Positions 8,565 through 18,413 are shown, numbered from the stretch's first letter. The stretch is DNA of 61,353 nt from Chroococcus sp. FPU101 (GCF_017312365.1 NZ_BLJI01000027.1:1-61353); one strand, 5' to 3'. Notes: generated by a model from the sequence alone, not told the origin. Numbers and translations are program-made.

Positions 8565-10091
8565 ATGAAATTAGCTTACTGGATGTACGCTGGCCCTGCT
8601 CACATTGGAACGCTTCGCATTGCGAGTTCATTTAAAAACGTTCATGCTATCATGCACGCACCATTAGGAGACGACTACTTTAACGTTATGCGCTCCATGT
8701 TAGAAAGAGAAAGAAACTTTACCCCAGTAACTGCTAGTGTAGTTGATCGCAATGTTTTAGCACGGGGTTCTCAAGAAAAAGTCGTCGAAAACATTGTCCG
8801 CAAAGACCAAGAAGAAAACCCAGATTTAATCGTTCTCACTCCGACTTGTACCTCTAGCATTCTACAAGAAGATTTACAAAACTTCGTAGAACGCGCTCAA
8901 ATGGATGCACAAGGTGATGTCATGCTTGCTGATGTCAACCACTATAGGTTTAATGAACTTCAAGCAGCAGACAGAACCCTAGGACAAATTGTTCAATATT
9001 ACATCGAAAAAGCACGTAAAAAAGGCGATCTACCTGAAAGCAAAACTGAAAAACCCTCAGTTAATATTATCGGAGTTACTACACTAGGCTTCCATAATCA
9101 ACACGACTGCACCGAATTAAAACGTTTAATGAAAGATTTAGGAATTGAAGTTAATGAAGTATTTCCCGAAGGTGCATCCGTAAATAACCTGAAAAACTTA
9201 CCCCGCGCTTGGTTTAATCTAGTTCCCTATCGAGAAATTGGGTTAACCGCAGCACGTTATCTTGAACAAGAATTTGCAATGCCCTACATTGATATTACAC
9301 CGATGGGCGTAGTTGAAACGGCTCGCTGTATCCGCAAAATTCAACAAATTATTAATGCTCAAGGTGCTGATGTAGACTACGAAGAATTTATCAATGAACA
9401 AACCTTGTATGTTTCCCAAGCGGCTTGGTTTTCTCGTTCCATTGACTGTCAAAACCTAACGGGAAAAAAAGCGGTTGTTTTTGGTGATAATACCCATGCT
9501 GCGGCACTAACAAAGGTTCTAGCTAGAGAAATGGGGATTCATGTTGTTCTAGCTGGAACCTACTGTAAATATGATGCAGATTGGTTTAGAGAACAAGTGA
9601 GCGAGTATTGTGATGAGATTCTCATTAGTGATGATAACGCAGAAATTGGTAACGCGATCGCACGTCTAGAACCTTCCGCTATTTTCGGAACCCAGATGGA
9701 ACGTCACGTCGGTAAACGCTTAGATATTCCCTGTGGTGTCATTGCTGCACCTATCCACATCCAAAACTTCCCCATCGGTTATAAACCCTTCTGTGGTTAT
9801 GAGGGAACGAATCAGATTGCCGATTTAGTGTACAATTCCTTTACTTTAGGAATGGAAGATCACTTATTAGAAATCTTTGGCGGACATGATACTAAAGAAG
9901 TAATCACTAAATCTGTTTCCGCTAATTCTGACTTAAATTGGAACAAAGAAGCACAAGGAGAGTTGAATAAAATTCCTGGTTTTGTTCGAGGCAAAGTCAA
10001 GCGCAATACTGAAAAATTTGCCCGTGAAAGAGGCATGAATGAGATTACTTTAGAGGTAATGTACGCCGCTAAAGAAGCCGTTGGAGCCTAG
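8565..10091 (+). CDS. chlB: light-independent protochlorophyllide reductase subunit B
   Basis: ChlB pairs with ChlN to form the NB component of dark-operative protochlorophyllide oxidoreductase, which reduces ring D of protochlorophyllide during chlorophyll synthesis in darkness. The 508-residue length is normal. Asp36 (in APLGDDYF), the unusual ligand of the NB [4Fe-4S] cluster, is present. So are the [13 protein letters not shown] segment near residues 94-106 and the C-terminal helical extension from about residue 450. The protein is nitrogenase NifK-like. No chlL or chlN lies in the window. The gene is followed by a hairpin and then a three-gene overlapping series. Confidence 0.97.
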   Translation: MKLAYWMYAGPAHIGTLRIASSFKNVHAIMHAPLGDDYFNVMRSMLERERNFTPVTASVVDRNVLARGSQEKVVENIVRKDQEENPDLIVLTPTCTSSILQEDLQNFVERAQMDAQGDVMLADVNHYRFNELQAADRTLGQIVQYYIEKARKKGDLPESKTEKPSVNIIGVTTLGFHNQHDCTELKRLMKDLGIEVNEVFPEGASVNNLKNLPRAWFNLVPYREIGLTAARYLEQEFAMPYIDITPMGVVETARCIRKIQQIINAQGADVDYEEFINEQTLYVSQAAWFSRSIDCQNLTGKKAVVFGDNTHAAALTKVLAREMGIHVVLAGTYCKYDADWFREQVSEYCDEILISDDNAEIGNAIARLEPSAIFGTQMERHVGKRLDIPCGVIAAPIHIQNFPIGYKPFCGYEGTNQIADLVYNSFTLGMEDHLLEIFGGHDTKEVITKSVSANSDLNWNKEAQGELNKIPGFVRGKVKRNTEKFARERGMNEITLEVMYAAKEAVGA

Positions 10092-10095
10092 ATTT

Positions 10096-10120
10096 AAGGG
10101 TGGGTTAAATCCCACCTTTT
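10096..10120 (+). terminator. terminator-like hairpin after chlB
   Basis: AAGGGTGGG at 10096-10104 pairs with CCCACCTTTT at 10111-10120 (one bulge) over a TTAAAT loop, ending in four T residues, 5 bp after the chlB stop. It probably ends or attenuates the chlB transcript before the small genes downstream. Confidence 0.6.
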
Positions 10121-10142
10121 AAGTTTATATAAATTTTTAACT

Positions 10143-10487
10143 ATGGCGCAACTTCCAGAAGAGATTACGGAAATTTTTAATCAACTTAAACAACAAGCAT
10201 TAAATGTTATTCATTCTGAGACAAAAGTTGAATTGAGTCTTGTTGATAGCTTTGAAGAGACAGAACAAATCTTACCTTATCTAAATGAGATGAAGAATAT
10301 TTCAGAAGAAGCGATCAGAACCTATTCTCAACTGTCAACTCTACAATTACAGATTGCTCAAGCTCAACCTCTTGCCTCACCTGCTATGCTAGAGTTATTG
10401 AATCGTGCAATTAACAAAAGTCAAGCTAGAATTCCTACCTGGATACGCAGTATTGAAGAAGTTAATCAAGAATGGAATATTTTATGA
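10143..10487 (+). CDS. hypothetical helical protein, first gene of methyltransferase operon
   Basis: This 114-residue protein has no cysteine cluster, membrane segment or motif I recognise. It reads as several amphipathic helices (for example MAQLPEEITEIFNQLKQQAL at the start). The stop TGA overlaps the ATG of the next gene (ATGA), and that gene overlaps the methyltransferase, so all three are probably translated from one message. A role as an accessory factor or substrate of the methyltransferase is an inference from context only. Confidence 0.7.
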   Translation: MAQLPEEITEIFNQLKQQALNVIHSETKVELSLVDSFEETEQILPYLNEMKNISEEAIRTYSQLSTLQLQIAQAQPLASPAMLELLNRAINKSQARIPTWIRSIEEVNQEWNIL

Positions 10488-10678
10488 ATACATCTCCCAA
10501 AATTCCAGATCCCGAAACTTATCAACGTTTATTAACCAATCTTCGTCAGACTCGTCTAGAAATAGAAGAGTTTAATTTAGAATTAGCTGAGATTAATTCA
10601 CTTCTCGCAGCACAACTCAGAAACCAACGATTAAATCGTGTACAAAACTCTCTTCAAAAAATGAATTATCAATCTTAA
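10484..10678 (+). CDS. hypothetical 64-residue coiled-coil protein
   Basis: This short protein is almost entirely helical, with a Leu/Glu heptad-like stretch (RQTRLEIEEFNLELAEINSL) typical of a coiled coil. I chose the ATG at 10484 because it makes a 4-base ATGA overlap with the upstream stop codon. An in-frame ATG 12 bp earlier (10472) would add four residues. Its own stop overlaps the methyltransferase start by one base (TAATG). Function unknown. Confidence 0.65.
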   Translation: MNTSPKIPDPETYQRLLTNLRQTRLEIEEFNLELAEINSLLAAQLRNQRLNRVQNSLQKMNYQS

Positions 10679-11862
10679 TGTCTAATTCCTCACTAATTCA
10701 AATTATTAAAAATCAAATAACATCTTCATCAGATCAGCAGATTACTTTTGCTGATTATATGAATACGGTTCTTTATCATCCTGAATATGGCTATTATACC
10801 TCTAAATCAATTAAAATCGGGAATCAAGGTGATTTTTTTACCTCCTCTTCATTAGGAGCAGATTTTGGCGAATTATTAGCGATTCAATTTTTAGAAATGT
10901 GGGAAATATTAGATAAGTCTTCTGAATTTACTCTAATTGAAATGGGAGCAGGAACAGGTGTTTTAGCATCTGATATTTTAAATTACATTAAAAATAATTA
11001 TTACGATTTTTATCAAACTTTAAATTATCTTATTATTGAAACCAGTTCAGAATTAATTAAACAGCAGCAAGAACAATTAGCAGAACATCATTCTAAAATA
11101 TCTTGGAAAAGTTGGGAAGATATAGAAAATAATTCGATTGTTGGTTGTTTTTTTAGTAATGAACTGGTTGATGCTTTTCCTGTTCATCAAGTTATTGTAG
11201 ACACTAAAGAACTTAAAGAAATATATGTCACTTTAATAGATTCGGAAAACTTTCAAGAAAAAATAGATAGTTTATCTACACCTGAATTAGAAAAATATTT
11301 TAAACTTATTGATATTGATCTTTTAAATAAAGATTACCCGAATGGTTATCGTACAGAAGTTAATTTAAAAGCTTTATCATGGCTAGAAACAATTAGTCAA
11401 AAACTAAAACAAGGTTATTTATTAACGATTGATTACGGTTATCCCGCCCGAAAATATTATAATCCACAACGCTATCAAGGGACACTGAAATGTTATTATC
11501 AACATCGTCATCATGATAATCCATACATCAATATTGGACAACAAGATATTACGGCTCATGTTGATTTTACCGCTTTAGAAAAACACGGGAAATTGTGCGG
11601 ACTCGAAAAATTAGGATTTACTCAACAAGGACTCTTTTTAATGGCGTTAGGATTAGGCGATCGCTTATCTTCTCTATCTAGTGGTCAATACAATCTCCAA
11701 ACCATCTTATCGCGTCGAGATGCCTTGCATCAATTGCTTGATCCAACGGGTTTAGGTGGGTTTGGTGTATTAGTACAAACCATTGGATTAACAGAACAAC
11801 AAACAGAGCGCACTGCAAAGCGGATCTCTGCGAGATCGCTAACAGGACTTAAACAACAATAA
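10678..11862 (+). CDS. MidA/NDUFAF7-type SAM-dependent methyltransferase (DUF185)
   Basis: This 394-residue protein matches the DUF185/MidA family. Its mitochondrial relative NDUFAF7 methylates an arginine of the complex I subunit NDUFS2 during assembly. The N-terminal signature FADYMNTVLYHPEYGYY is present at about residues 23-39. A SAM-binding loop, EMGAGTGVLASDI, follows at about 87-99. The family segments SNELVDAFPVHQV, IDYGYPARKYY and DITAHVDFTALE come later. It is the last gene of a three-gene overlapping series. In a cyanobacterium a role in NDH-1 assembly is attractive but only inferred from the mitochondrial homologue. Confidence 0.85.
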   Translation: MSNSSLIQIIKNQITSSSDQQITFADYMNTVLYHPEYGYYTSKSIKIGNQGDFFTSSSLGADFGELLAIQFLEMWEILDKSSEFTLIEMGAGTGVLASDILNYIKNNYYDFYQTLNYLIIETSSELIKQQQEQLAEHHSKISWKSWEDIENNSIVGCFFSNELVDAFPVHQVIVDTKELKEIYVTLIDSENFQEKIDSLSTPELEKYFKLIDIDLLNKDYPNGYRTEVNLKALSWLETISQKLKQGYLLTIDYGYPARKYYNPQRYQGTLKCYYQHRHHDNPYINIGQQDITAHVDFTALEKHGKLCGLEKLGFTQQGLFLMALGLGDRLSSLSSGQYNLQTILSRRDALHQLLDPTGLGGFGVLVQTIGLTEQQTERTAKRISARSLTGLKQQ

Positions 11863-11935
11863 TCATTGACACCTTAGACCCAATCAAGCCAAGATGTATT
11901 TAAAATAAATGTAAACATTTGTTAAGCAGGTCTGT

Positions 11936-12556
11936 ATGTCTCTAGAGCTATTATCCCTAGAAAATCTCCAAGAGCTTGCCGAACAATACGGCTACTGGGC
12001 TGTTTTTATCGGAATTGCCCTCGAAAATACTGGAATTCCCATCCCTGGAGAAACAATTACAATCATCGGCGGTTTTTTAGCAGGTAGTGGCGAATTAAAT
12101 TATTGGTTTGTCCTCCTTAGTGCTATCTTAGGGGCGGTCGTCGGCGATAACTTCGGTTATTGGATAGGACGCGCTGGAGGATGGGCATTACTGCTCAAAA
12201 TCGGCGGTTTTTTTCGGATTTCTGAAAAACGTTTAGAGACAACACAACAGCAATTTATTAAAAATGCACCAAGAGCGGTCTTTTTTGGGCGATTTGTAGC
12301 ATTATTAAGGATTTTTGCGGGGCCGATGGCGGGTATTGCTCAAATGCCTTATCCTCAATTTTTACTCTGTAATTTTGGGGGTGCAACACTTTGGGCGACA
12401 ATCATGGTGACTGTATCCTTTTTCTTAGGGCGTTTAATACCATTACCTCAATTAATTCAAGGATTCGCACAATTTGGAATTTTAGCTTTAATTGTGACGA
12501 TCGCTTGGATTATTATCTCAATTTGGCTAGAATCTCGTCAAGTCGGAGCAGATTAA
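11936..12556 (+). CDS. DedA family membrane protein
   Basis: This 206-residue integral membrane protein of the DedA/VTT (SNARE-associated) family is thought to work in lipid translocation and envelope homeostasis. The family features are visible: an N-terminal GIALENTGIPIPGETI segment with the conserved Glu and Pro, then GAVVGDNFGYWIGR. A later motif, FFGRFVALLRIFAGPMAGIA, carries the conserved Gly-Arg and Arg residues. About four to five hydrophobic segments are present. The stop TAA overlaps the stop of the convergent histidine kinase gene in a TTAA palindrome. Confidence 0.92.
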   Translation: MSLELLSLENLQELAEQYGYWAVFIGIALENTGIPIPGETITIIGGFLAGSGELNYWFVLLSAILGAVVGDNFGYWIGRAGGWALLLKIGGFFRISEKRLETTQQQFIKNAPRAVFFGRFVALLRIFAGPMAGIAQMPYPQFLLCNFGGATLWATIMVTVSFFLGRLIPLPQLIQGFAQFGILALIVTIAWIIISIWLESRQVGAD

Positions 12557-14352
12557 GGATTAATGGGTTCATCAGCATGAGGAAGTTCTACAGTAAAACA
12601 GCTTCCTTGACCTACTTCTGAAATAAGAGTAATCTTTCCGCCGTGAAGTTGAGCTAATTTTTGAGAAAGGGCTAACCCTAAACCAGTTCCTTTATGTTTA
12701 TGACTCACAGAACTTTTAAGCTGTTGAAAGGGTTGAAAAAGTTTCTCTTGATCGGCTAATGTAATCCCAATTCCAGTATCAATAACTAAGAAGGTAAGCG
12801 AATTTTTTTGCCGTGTTACTCTTAGAGTCACATTACCTCGTTCAGTAAATTTAATAGCATTAGAAAGAAGATTAATCAAAATTTGTTTGAAACGTTGTTG
12901 ATCTGCAAAACAAAAATCTACATCAAAGGCAATCTCTAAATTAATCTCTAATCCCTGTTGTTCTGCTTTTGCTTGTACAATTGAGAGTGCAGCTAAACAT
13001 AGATCTTCCACTGCCAATTTTTCTAAAAAGAGTTCCTCTCTATTTGCATCTATTTTAGAAAGATCTAACAAATCATTAACGATCGCCATTAAATGCTCAC
13101 CCGAAGATACCACGGCATTCACGTATTGACTTTGTTTTGGATTAAGAGAACCATAAATTTGTTCTTGCAACATCCGCGCAAATCCTAAAATTCCTGCTAA
13201 AGGTGCGCGTAATTCATGGGTCATGTTTGAGAAATATTCATTTGTATGTTTAGAATTTTCTTGTTTTGCCGTTAGCTGTTCTTGAATCCTAATTTGATAA
13301 ATAGCGATGCCAATTTGTTTAGTGATCTGTTTTAAAAAGCTCAGTTCTTCTTCGCTAAATTCACGATTATACTGCTTTGATTGTAAAATTAATGCTCCAA
13401 AAAATTCTCCCTTAATCAAAATGGGTAAACTACATAAATGATATTTAAAAACTAAATTTTCTGGTTTAATTATTCTTGATACTTCACTATAAAACTTGAT
13501 TTGTTGAGCTTCACACAAATTGTCTAAACAGAAATAATCAATATTGTAATCATCAATCTCAGTTTCTAAAGCTTTTGAGTATGCTTGATAAATTTGCCAT
13601 GATTCAAAAGCTTTTGCTTGAGTTGTTGCTGATTCATTACTATAAATTTGTGGGATTTTAAGATTTAGCTTTTGACAATTACAATCAGCTACTTTTAAAA
13701 TCAAAATTTGTTCAACTTCAAAAATAATCGCTATTTCTTGAAGAATATCTGTTAATTTACTTGATGTTATATAATCATCATTAAGCTGTTGATTAATTTT
13801 TTTAAATAATTCTTGATAACATTTTTCTTTATTTAATTTTTGTTTATGTAAGATAATTTTTATGCTTTGTTCAACTAAATAACGAATGATTTCTATATTT
13901 TTTTCAGTCCATCTAATCTGATTATGCTTAGAATAAATGCAAAAAAAACCAAGCGATAACTGTTGATATTGTATGGGAATTAAATTAATTGTATTTATTT
14001 GTAATTGTTGCGCTCCTTTTTTTAATTTTAATGGAATAAGCGGATGTTGTATGACTAAAGATAATATTTGGTCTCGCTCAAGATAGATTTGATTTTGTTG
14101 ATAAAAATACTGTCCAAATTCAATTAATATTTGTTTTTTTTGAGTCGATTTTATAGTAGAGTATACCTGTTTAATTTCTTCTTTTTCAAAAAGTAAAAGC
14201 AAACAGTAATCGACATCGCATACTTTTTGAATAATAATTACTAGCTCTTGAAAAAAATCATTCCCTTCCTGTTGGTAGCCCGTGAACTTTCTCAACGATC
14301 TTGACAAATTTATAGATAATGAAGGTTGTTGAGTTGGATTCATGGGGATCAA
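12553..14352 (-). CDS. sensor histidine kinase with two GAF-like domains
   Basis: This 599-residue soluble kinase has a GAF-like region at about residues 25-175, a second at about 190-350, then HisKA and HATPase_c domains. The H-box is intact (FSNMTHELRAPLAGILGFAR), in contrast to the 4619 kinase. An N-box (LINLLSNAIKFTE), a G1 box (VIDTGIGI) and a G2 box (KGTGLGLALSQKLAQLHGG) are present. No membrane segment or receiver domain is seen, and no response regulator is adjacent. The signal sensed is unknown. The N-terminus could start at M1 or at the second Met three codons later. Confidence 0.9.
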   Translation of the reverse strand: MIPMNPTQQPSLSINLSRSLRKFTGYQQEGNDFFQELVIIIQKVCDVDYCLLLLFEKEEIKQVYSTIKSTQKKQILIEFGQYFYQQNQIYLERDQILSLVIQHPLIPLKLKKGAQQLQINTINLIPIQYQQLSLGFFCIYSKHNQIRWTEKNIEIIRYLVEQSIKIILHKQKLNKEKCYQELFKKINQQLNDDYITSSKLTDILQEIAIIFEVEQILILKVADCNCQKLNLKIPQIYSNESATTQAKAFESWQIYQAYSKALETEIDDYNIDYFCLDNLCEAQQIKFYSEVSRIIKPENLVFKYHLCSLPILIKGEFFGALILQSKQYNREFSEEELSFLKQITKQIGIAIYQIRIQEQLTAKQENSKHTNEYFSNMTHELRAPLAGILGFARMLQEQIYGSLNPKQSQYVNAVVSSGEHLMAIVNDLLDLSKIDANREELFLEKLAVEDLCLAALSIVQAKAEQQGLEINLEIAFDVDFCFADQQRFKQILINLLSNAIKFTERGNVTLRVTRQKNSLTFLVIDTGIGITLADQEKLFQPFQQLKSSVSHKHKGTGLGLALSQKLAQLHGGKITLISEVGQGSCFTVELPHADEPINP

Positions 14353-14492
14353 AGTCTAAAATGTCTGTAAAAATTCATAAAATCAAGCTAAATCTTAGTT
14401 TATTCTATCGACTCTTGTAGTTAGTGAAACGATATTTCTGGCTTTTATTCTTAAAATTTAATTAAGATTTCTTAAAATTCTCTTAACTAATT

Positions 14493-15266
14493 TTAAAATT
14501 GCCGTCTTGAAAAAATTAAAATTGAAATTCCAAGCAATAAAGCCGTATAAAGAATCCCGTAAGTAGCATTGCTAAGAAGTGTGTCAACATTAGGTAACAA
14601 ACCATATACAGCATCATTCCTCAAGTTAAATCGTTCTAAGTCGGGCAAGAGTAGATAAAGAGTTTGAGTAATGCTTGCAATGCTTTCATTTTTGCTTATT
14701 GCACCTAATTTTAACAAATCCTTGCTGATATGACCCATGCAATAAATACCAAAACTTAAAAGAGTGGCTAAAATTGAACTGGTAAAAACGCCGAAAGCAA
14801 TGGCAACTGCGATTAAGAGGGCTAGTTCAAGAATGAGAAAAACAACAGCAATAATTAGAGGAAGGGCTTGATAATTAACTTTAGTCCAAGATAGCAATAA
14901 TAAATAAACCAGAGTCATACAGGTTAGCATCACCCCAAGAACCGCAGATAAACCCAGATGCTTACCGATAATAAATTCGGCACGACTCAGAGGTTTAGGA
15001 ATTAAAATAAGAACAGTACGTTTCTCAATTTCTTTATTAATTAGTCCCGTTCCCACAAAAATAGCGACAATTGCCCCCAGTAGACTGATCGCCCCTAAAC
15101 CTAAATCTAAAAAGATTTTTTGATGGGTTCCAACCGAAATTTCAGGTAAAAGTCTAACTGCAATAAGCATTAATAAGGCAAAAAAGCCAATGAAATAGAG
15201 GATACGATCGCGGATCACTTCTCGAAATCCGTTCGCTGCTATTGACCAAATTCGATAGATACTCAT
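14493..15266 (-). CDS. ABC-2 type transporter permease
   Basis: This 257-residue membrane protein has about six hydrophobic segments and begins with the usual ABC-2 permease lead (IWSIAANGFREVIRDRILYF). Next come a large hydrophobic core and the characteristic INKEIEKRTVLILIPKPLSR coupling segment at about residues 76-95. It resembles NosY/CcmB-type permeases. No ATPase gene is adjacent, so its partner must be encoded elsewhere. The cargo is unknown. It is probably transcribed alone, since the kinase downstream on the same strand is about 140 bp away. Confidence 0.8.
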   Translation of the reverse strand: MSIYRIWSIAANGFREVIRDRILYFIGFFALLMLIAVRLLPEISVGTHQKIFLDLGLGAISLLGAIVAIFVGTGLINKEIEKRTVLILIPKPLSRAEFIIGKHLGLSAVLGVMLTCMTLVYLLLLSWTKVNYQALPLIIAVVFLILELALLIAVAIAFGVFTSSILATLLSFGIYCMGHISKDLLKLGAISKNESIASITQTLYLLLPDLERFNLRNDAVYGLLPNVDTLLSNATYGILYTALLLGISILIFSRRQF

Positions 15267-15432
15267 TCAACTATTTAGTCTAACTACTGATAGGTTCTTT
15301 TAGCTTTAATATACCCACTTGACCTAATGATAATTAACGTCCTTAGACAAAAATACTGATGAGGAGATGGAAAATTTTTGATTGATCAGGCCTTTCTAGG
15401 TAAAATAGGTAGACCTCAAATGCAATCAACCC

Positions 15433-17022
15433 ATGTCAGAAAAATTCAAAAATCATCGAGGATTGATTACAGCAGCAATTACCTTTTTTGTGATTGAATT
15501 AGCGATCGTTCTCTTTCGATATCATGCTTACTATCATACGGATACATCTTTTGATCTAGGCATTTTTAATCAAGTTTTTTGGAATGGACATCAGGGTCGT
15601 TTTTTTCAAAGTTCCCTTTCTTCTAGTCTCTCAGTGTCGGTTGAAACCCCTTTTGTATCTTATCATCGTCTAGGACAACACTTTACTCCTGCTTTGCTGT
15701 TGTGGCTTCCTATCTATTTACTTTTTCCCTATGCACCGATGCTACTGTTTTTAAATGTGACGCTAATTACAGTAGCAGGAATAGTCTTGTATATCCTAGC
15801 GCGTCAACGTCTTGAGCCAAATCTAGCCACCTGGATTACGATTAGTTATTATTGCGCTAATGCAGTAATTGGCCCAACTTTGGGGCATTTTCAAGATTTT
15901 TGTCAATTTCCTCTATTTACATTTGGGCTATTTCTCGCCCTAGAAAAACGTCACTGGTGGTGGTTTGGCATTTGTGCGGTATTAATTGTAGCGATACGGG
16001 AAGAAGCAGCCGTAGTTTTATTTAGTATTGGATTTTATTTAATTTTAAGTAAGCGTTTTCCTTGGTTAGGTTTAGGGGTTTGTCTAGCCAGTCTTGTTTA
16101 TGCTATTGTCGTCACCACTTATATCATGCCCCTATTTTCTCATGATGTTTCGAGTCGCTTTTTAATCGAGGAATTTGGTCAATATGTTGAGGGTGAGCAG
16201 ACTTCTAGCTTAGATGTACTTTGGGGAATTTTAAAAAATCCTTGGCGGTTATTCCTAGAGTTATTAACTCCATTTTCACCAACCTTAACTTATATATTGG
16301 GACAGTTTATACCCTTGGGATTTATTTCGGTGATTTCTGGGGCAACATGGATGTTAATTGCTTTTCCTTTGTTGACTATTTTGTTAAGGAAAAGTGAATG
16401 GGCATTAAGTTTAGATTTGCGCTATTCTCTAACTCTGGTTCCTGGTATTTTTTATGGGGCTATTTTATGGTGGTTTTATCATCCAGAAGCGCAGAAAAAT
16501 CGATTTTTTAAAAGGTTTTGGGCAGTTTGTCTAAGTTTATCGCTGATTTTGACGATCACTTCAAGTCCGAATGATGCTTTAGCGTTCATTATTCCTAACT
16601 CGTTTCAACCTTGGCTTTATTTTTCTCCTGTACAACAATGGAATCATGCAAGAATTATCGAAAAACTGATCGCGCAAATTCCCCCCGATGCAAGTGTGTC
16701 TGCTTCTCCTGATATTGTCCCTCATCTTTCGAGTCGTCGGGAAATCCTACGCGCTCCTAACGTAGAATTGATCAATGATGCAGGTCAAAAAATTTGGCTT
16801 GATTATATGATTATAGATTTTCGGAAAAACCAACGGTTTCAGGTTATTTCGTCGGGCGATCGCAGAATTCTGGCTAAAGATGTCCCCACTGTTGAAGCAT
16901 TTCTCGATAAAAATGAGTACGGTTTAATTGGCTATCAAGACGGAGTAATTTTGCTCAAGCGTTCTACTCCTGATGATCCAATACTTTTATCTCAATGGCA
17001 AGCTTTCCGCCAAACATTATAA
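15433..17022 (+). CDS. DUF2079 multi-pass membrane protein
   Basis: This 529-residue protein has about ten hydrophobic segments and the N-terminal signature of DUF2079 proteins: an early TM helix, then HTDTSFDLGIFNQVFWNG and a YHRLGQHFTPALLLWLP stretch. That layout resembles GT-C fold glycosyltransferases, with an acidic first loop. A soluble C-terminal part follows the last membrane span. Such genes are common in cyanobacteria but are poorly characterised. A membrane glycan or lipid-linked sugar role is possible. It stands alone, with Yfr1 downstream on the same strand. Confidence 0.85.
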   Translation: MSEKFKNHRGLITAAITFFVIELAIVLFRYHAYYHTDTSFDLGIFNQVFWNGHQGRFFQSSLSSSLSVSVETPFVSYHRLGQHFTPALLLWLPIYLLFPYAPMLLFLNVTLITVAGIVLYILARQRLEPNLATWITISYYCANAVIGPTLGHFQDFCQFPLFTFGLFLALEKRHWWWFGICAVLIVAIREEAAVVLFSIGFYLILSKRFPWLGLGVCLASLVYAIVVTTYIMPLFSHDVSSRFLIEEFGQYVEGEQTSSLDVLWGILKNPWRLFLELLTPFSPTLTYILGQFIPLGFISVISGATWMLIAFPLLTILLRKSEWALSLDLRYSLTLVPGIFYGAILWWFYHPEAQKNRFFKRFWAVCLSLSLILTITSSPNDALAFIIPNSFQPWLYFSPVQQWNHARIIEKLIAQIPPDASVSASPDIVPHLSSRREILRAPNVELINDAGQKIWLDYMIIDFRKNQRFQVISSGDRRILAKDVPTVEAFLDKNEYGLIGYQDGVILLKRSTPDDPILLSQWQAFRQTL

Positions 17023-17197
17023 CCCTTTTTCTGAGATTTATAAAAATTGTCAAAATTGACTCCGTAAAAGATCTTTGTAGTCATAGCAACTTTTTTGTTG
17101 CATCAAGTTTTGTAGTATATCTACTTATTAACTAGACTAATGTTGAAAATTTTTATCAATCAAATTAGAACTCTACTCAATAGAGAGAATTGTCCTT

Positions 17198-17203
17198 TAG
17201 AAT
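17198..17203 (+). promoter_or_regulatory. -10 box of Yfr1
   Basis: TAGAAT at 17198-17203 lies seven bases before the predicted Yfr1 start. I see no good -35 box at the normal spacing (ACTCAA at about 17175 is poor), so the -35 assignment is left open. Confidence 0.45.
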
Positions 17204-17209
17204 AGAAGT

Positions 17210-17278
17210 AGCGGAGACAATTGTTTCCGTTCACTCCTCACACCACACTCCGCTCGATTTACTTCGGGCGGTTTCTTT
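17210..17278 (+). ncRNA. yfr1: Yfr1 small regulatory RNA
   Basis: The layout is that of the cyanobacterial Yfr1 RNA. A first stem-loop pairs CGGAGAC (17212-17218) with GTTTCCG (17223-17229). A long unpaired segment follows and holds the ultraconserved core ACTCCTCACAC exactly at 17233-17243. A second stem pairs CCGCTCGA (17250-17257) with TCGGGCGG (17264-17271), and TTTCTTTATT provides termination. Yfr1 is an abundant sRNA of roughly 55-65 nt that pairs through its core with mRNAs, including those of outer-membrane proteins in Prochlorococcus. It lies between the DUF2079 gene and a convergent hydrolase gene. Confidence 0.93.
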
Positions 17279-17390
17279 ATTGGGAAATTAAACAAATTGC
17301 TTTAGATCTAGCAACAAGTTGTGAAAATTATATACATTTTTGGGACAAGTTAGCTAATTTTCGTGTTTGATAGCAGATTAACAAAGTTTG

Positions 17391-18413
17391 TTAGCCCAAA
17401 TTGAGAAAATCAGAAATCGCATCAGTCGATTGTACAATGTGCATTCCAAAAGTTGCAAAACGCTGAAAGGCTTCATCTGCATGGGGTGTAAAATCAATCA
17501 CATCTGGAACAACTACAGGCGAAGTACAATCCTCTAATAAATAGATTTTTTTGGCTAGATTAGCATCCTCAGACAAAATTTCTTGTAATAAATGCTCGAT
17601 CGTCCAAGCGACACAATGACTTTTTGCTTGTCCTGCAATAATCACAGCATCATACTCTAAAACTTGTTCCAATAAACGACTATTTTTTTGAGCTATGGGT
17701 TGTCCTTGATGATCTTCTAAGACTTCTGGAAAAAATACCGAATAATTTTCCGTTAAAAGATTTTCCCCTTTGATTTCAAATTGAGTTTGACTATTCCGTG
17801 CAATACTATGAAAAAAAATCGCCTCTTCTAATGCAGAAACCAAAGCATGACCAATTCCGCCTAGCATGGAATGATACGGCCAAATGGTTAAAAGATATTT
17901 TCCTTGTTCTGTAAGATTTTTGACATAATGTAAAGCATAATGCTCTAAATCATGACCTAAATCTGGATTAACCCGCCAAACTTGAGTAACAATATCTTCT
18001 AAACTAATCATCGTCATCGGAGGTGGGTTTTCTCCAGATTGATTGATCCAAAAAATCGGATGAAAAATCTGTATTGCTGTGTGAGTATCCAGAGTTGGCA
18101 TAATTTTAGTAATTACCCCAAGATTTCGATAAATAAACTCACATAAACGAATATTATCATCAATAGCACCTCGACCCGATCGACCACCCACAAATAACTC
18201 AAATTCTGGTAAACAAAATGTATTTTGAGCGTCAATAATCAGTAAGCAAATACGTTTTTTATCTTTAAATTCAGGTAATATATTATATTTTTTAGCCCAT
18301 TCTTTAGCTTCTTCTGCTCTTTTCTGATATGGTACAGCCCAGTAACTAAATACTTTTTGAGGGTCAAAGCAAGGTGGAATAGGTAATAAAGAATTATTTA
18401 ATGAATTCATCAT
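17391..18413 (-). CDS. isochorismatase/nicotinamidase-like cysteine hydrolase
   Basis: This 340-residue protein has the cysteine-hydrolase fold of the isochorismatase superfamily. Asp61 in LLIIDAQNTFCLP is the catalytic Asp, and Cys267 in GQAKSHCVAW is the nucleophile. It is much longer than the typical ~200-residue member. It has an extra N-terminal ~50 residues and insertions in the middle, where PTLDTHTAIQIFHP carries possible metal ligands, as in nicotinamidases. That suggests amide hydrolysis, but the substrate is unknown. It is a single gene, converging on Yfr1. Confidence 0.8.
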   Translation of the reverse strand: MMNSLNNSLLPIPPCFDPQKVFSYWAVPYQKRAEEAKEWAKKYNILPEFKDKKRICLLIIDAQNTFCLPEFELFVGGRSGRGAIDDNIRLCEFIYRNLGVITKIMPTLDTHTAIQIFHPIFWINQSGENPPPMTMISLEDIVTQVWRVNPDLGHDLEHYALHYVKNLTEQGKYLLTIWPYHSMLGGIGHALVSALEEAIFFHSIARNSQTQFEIKGENLLTENYSVFFPEVLEDHQGQPIAQKNSRLLEQVLEYDAVIIAGQAKSHCVAWTIEHLLQEILSEDANLAKKIYLLEDCTSPVVVPDVIDFTPHADEAFQRFATFGMHIVQSTDAISDFLNLG

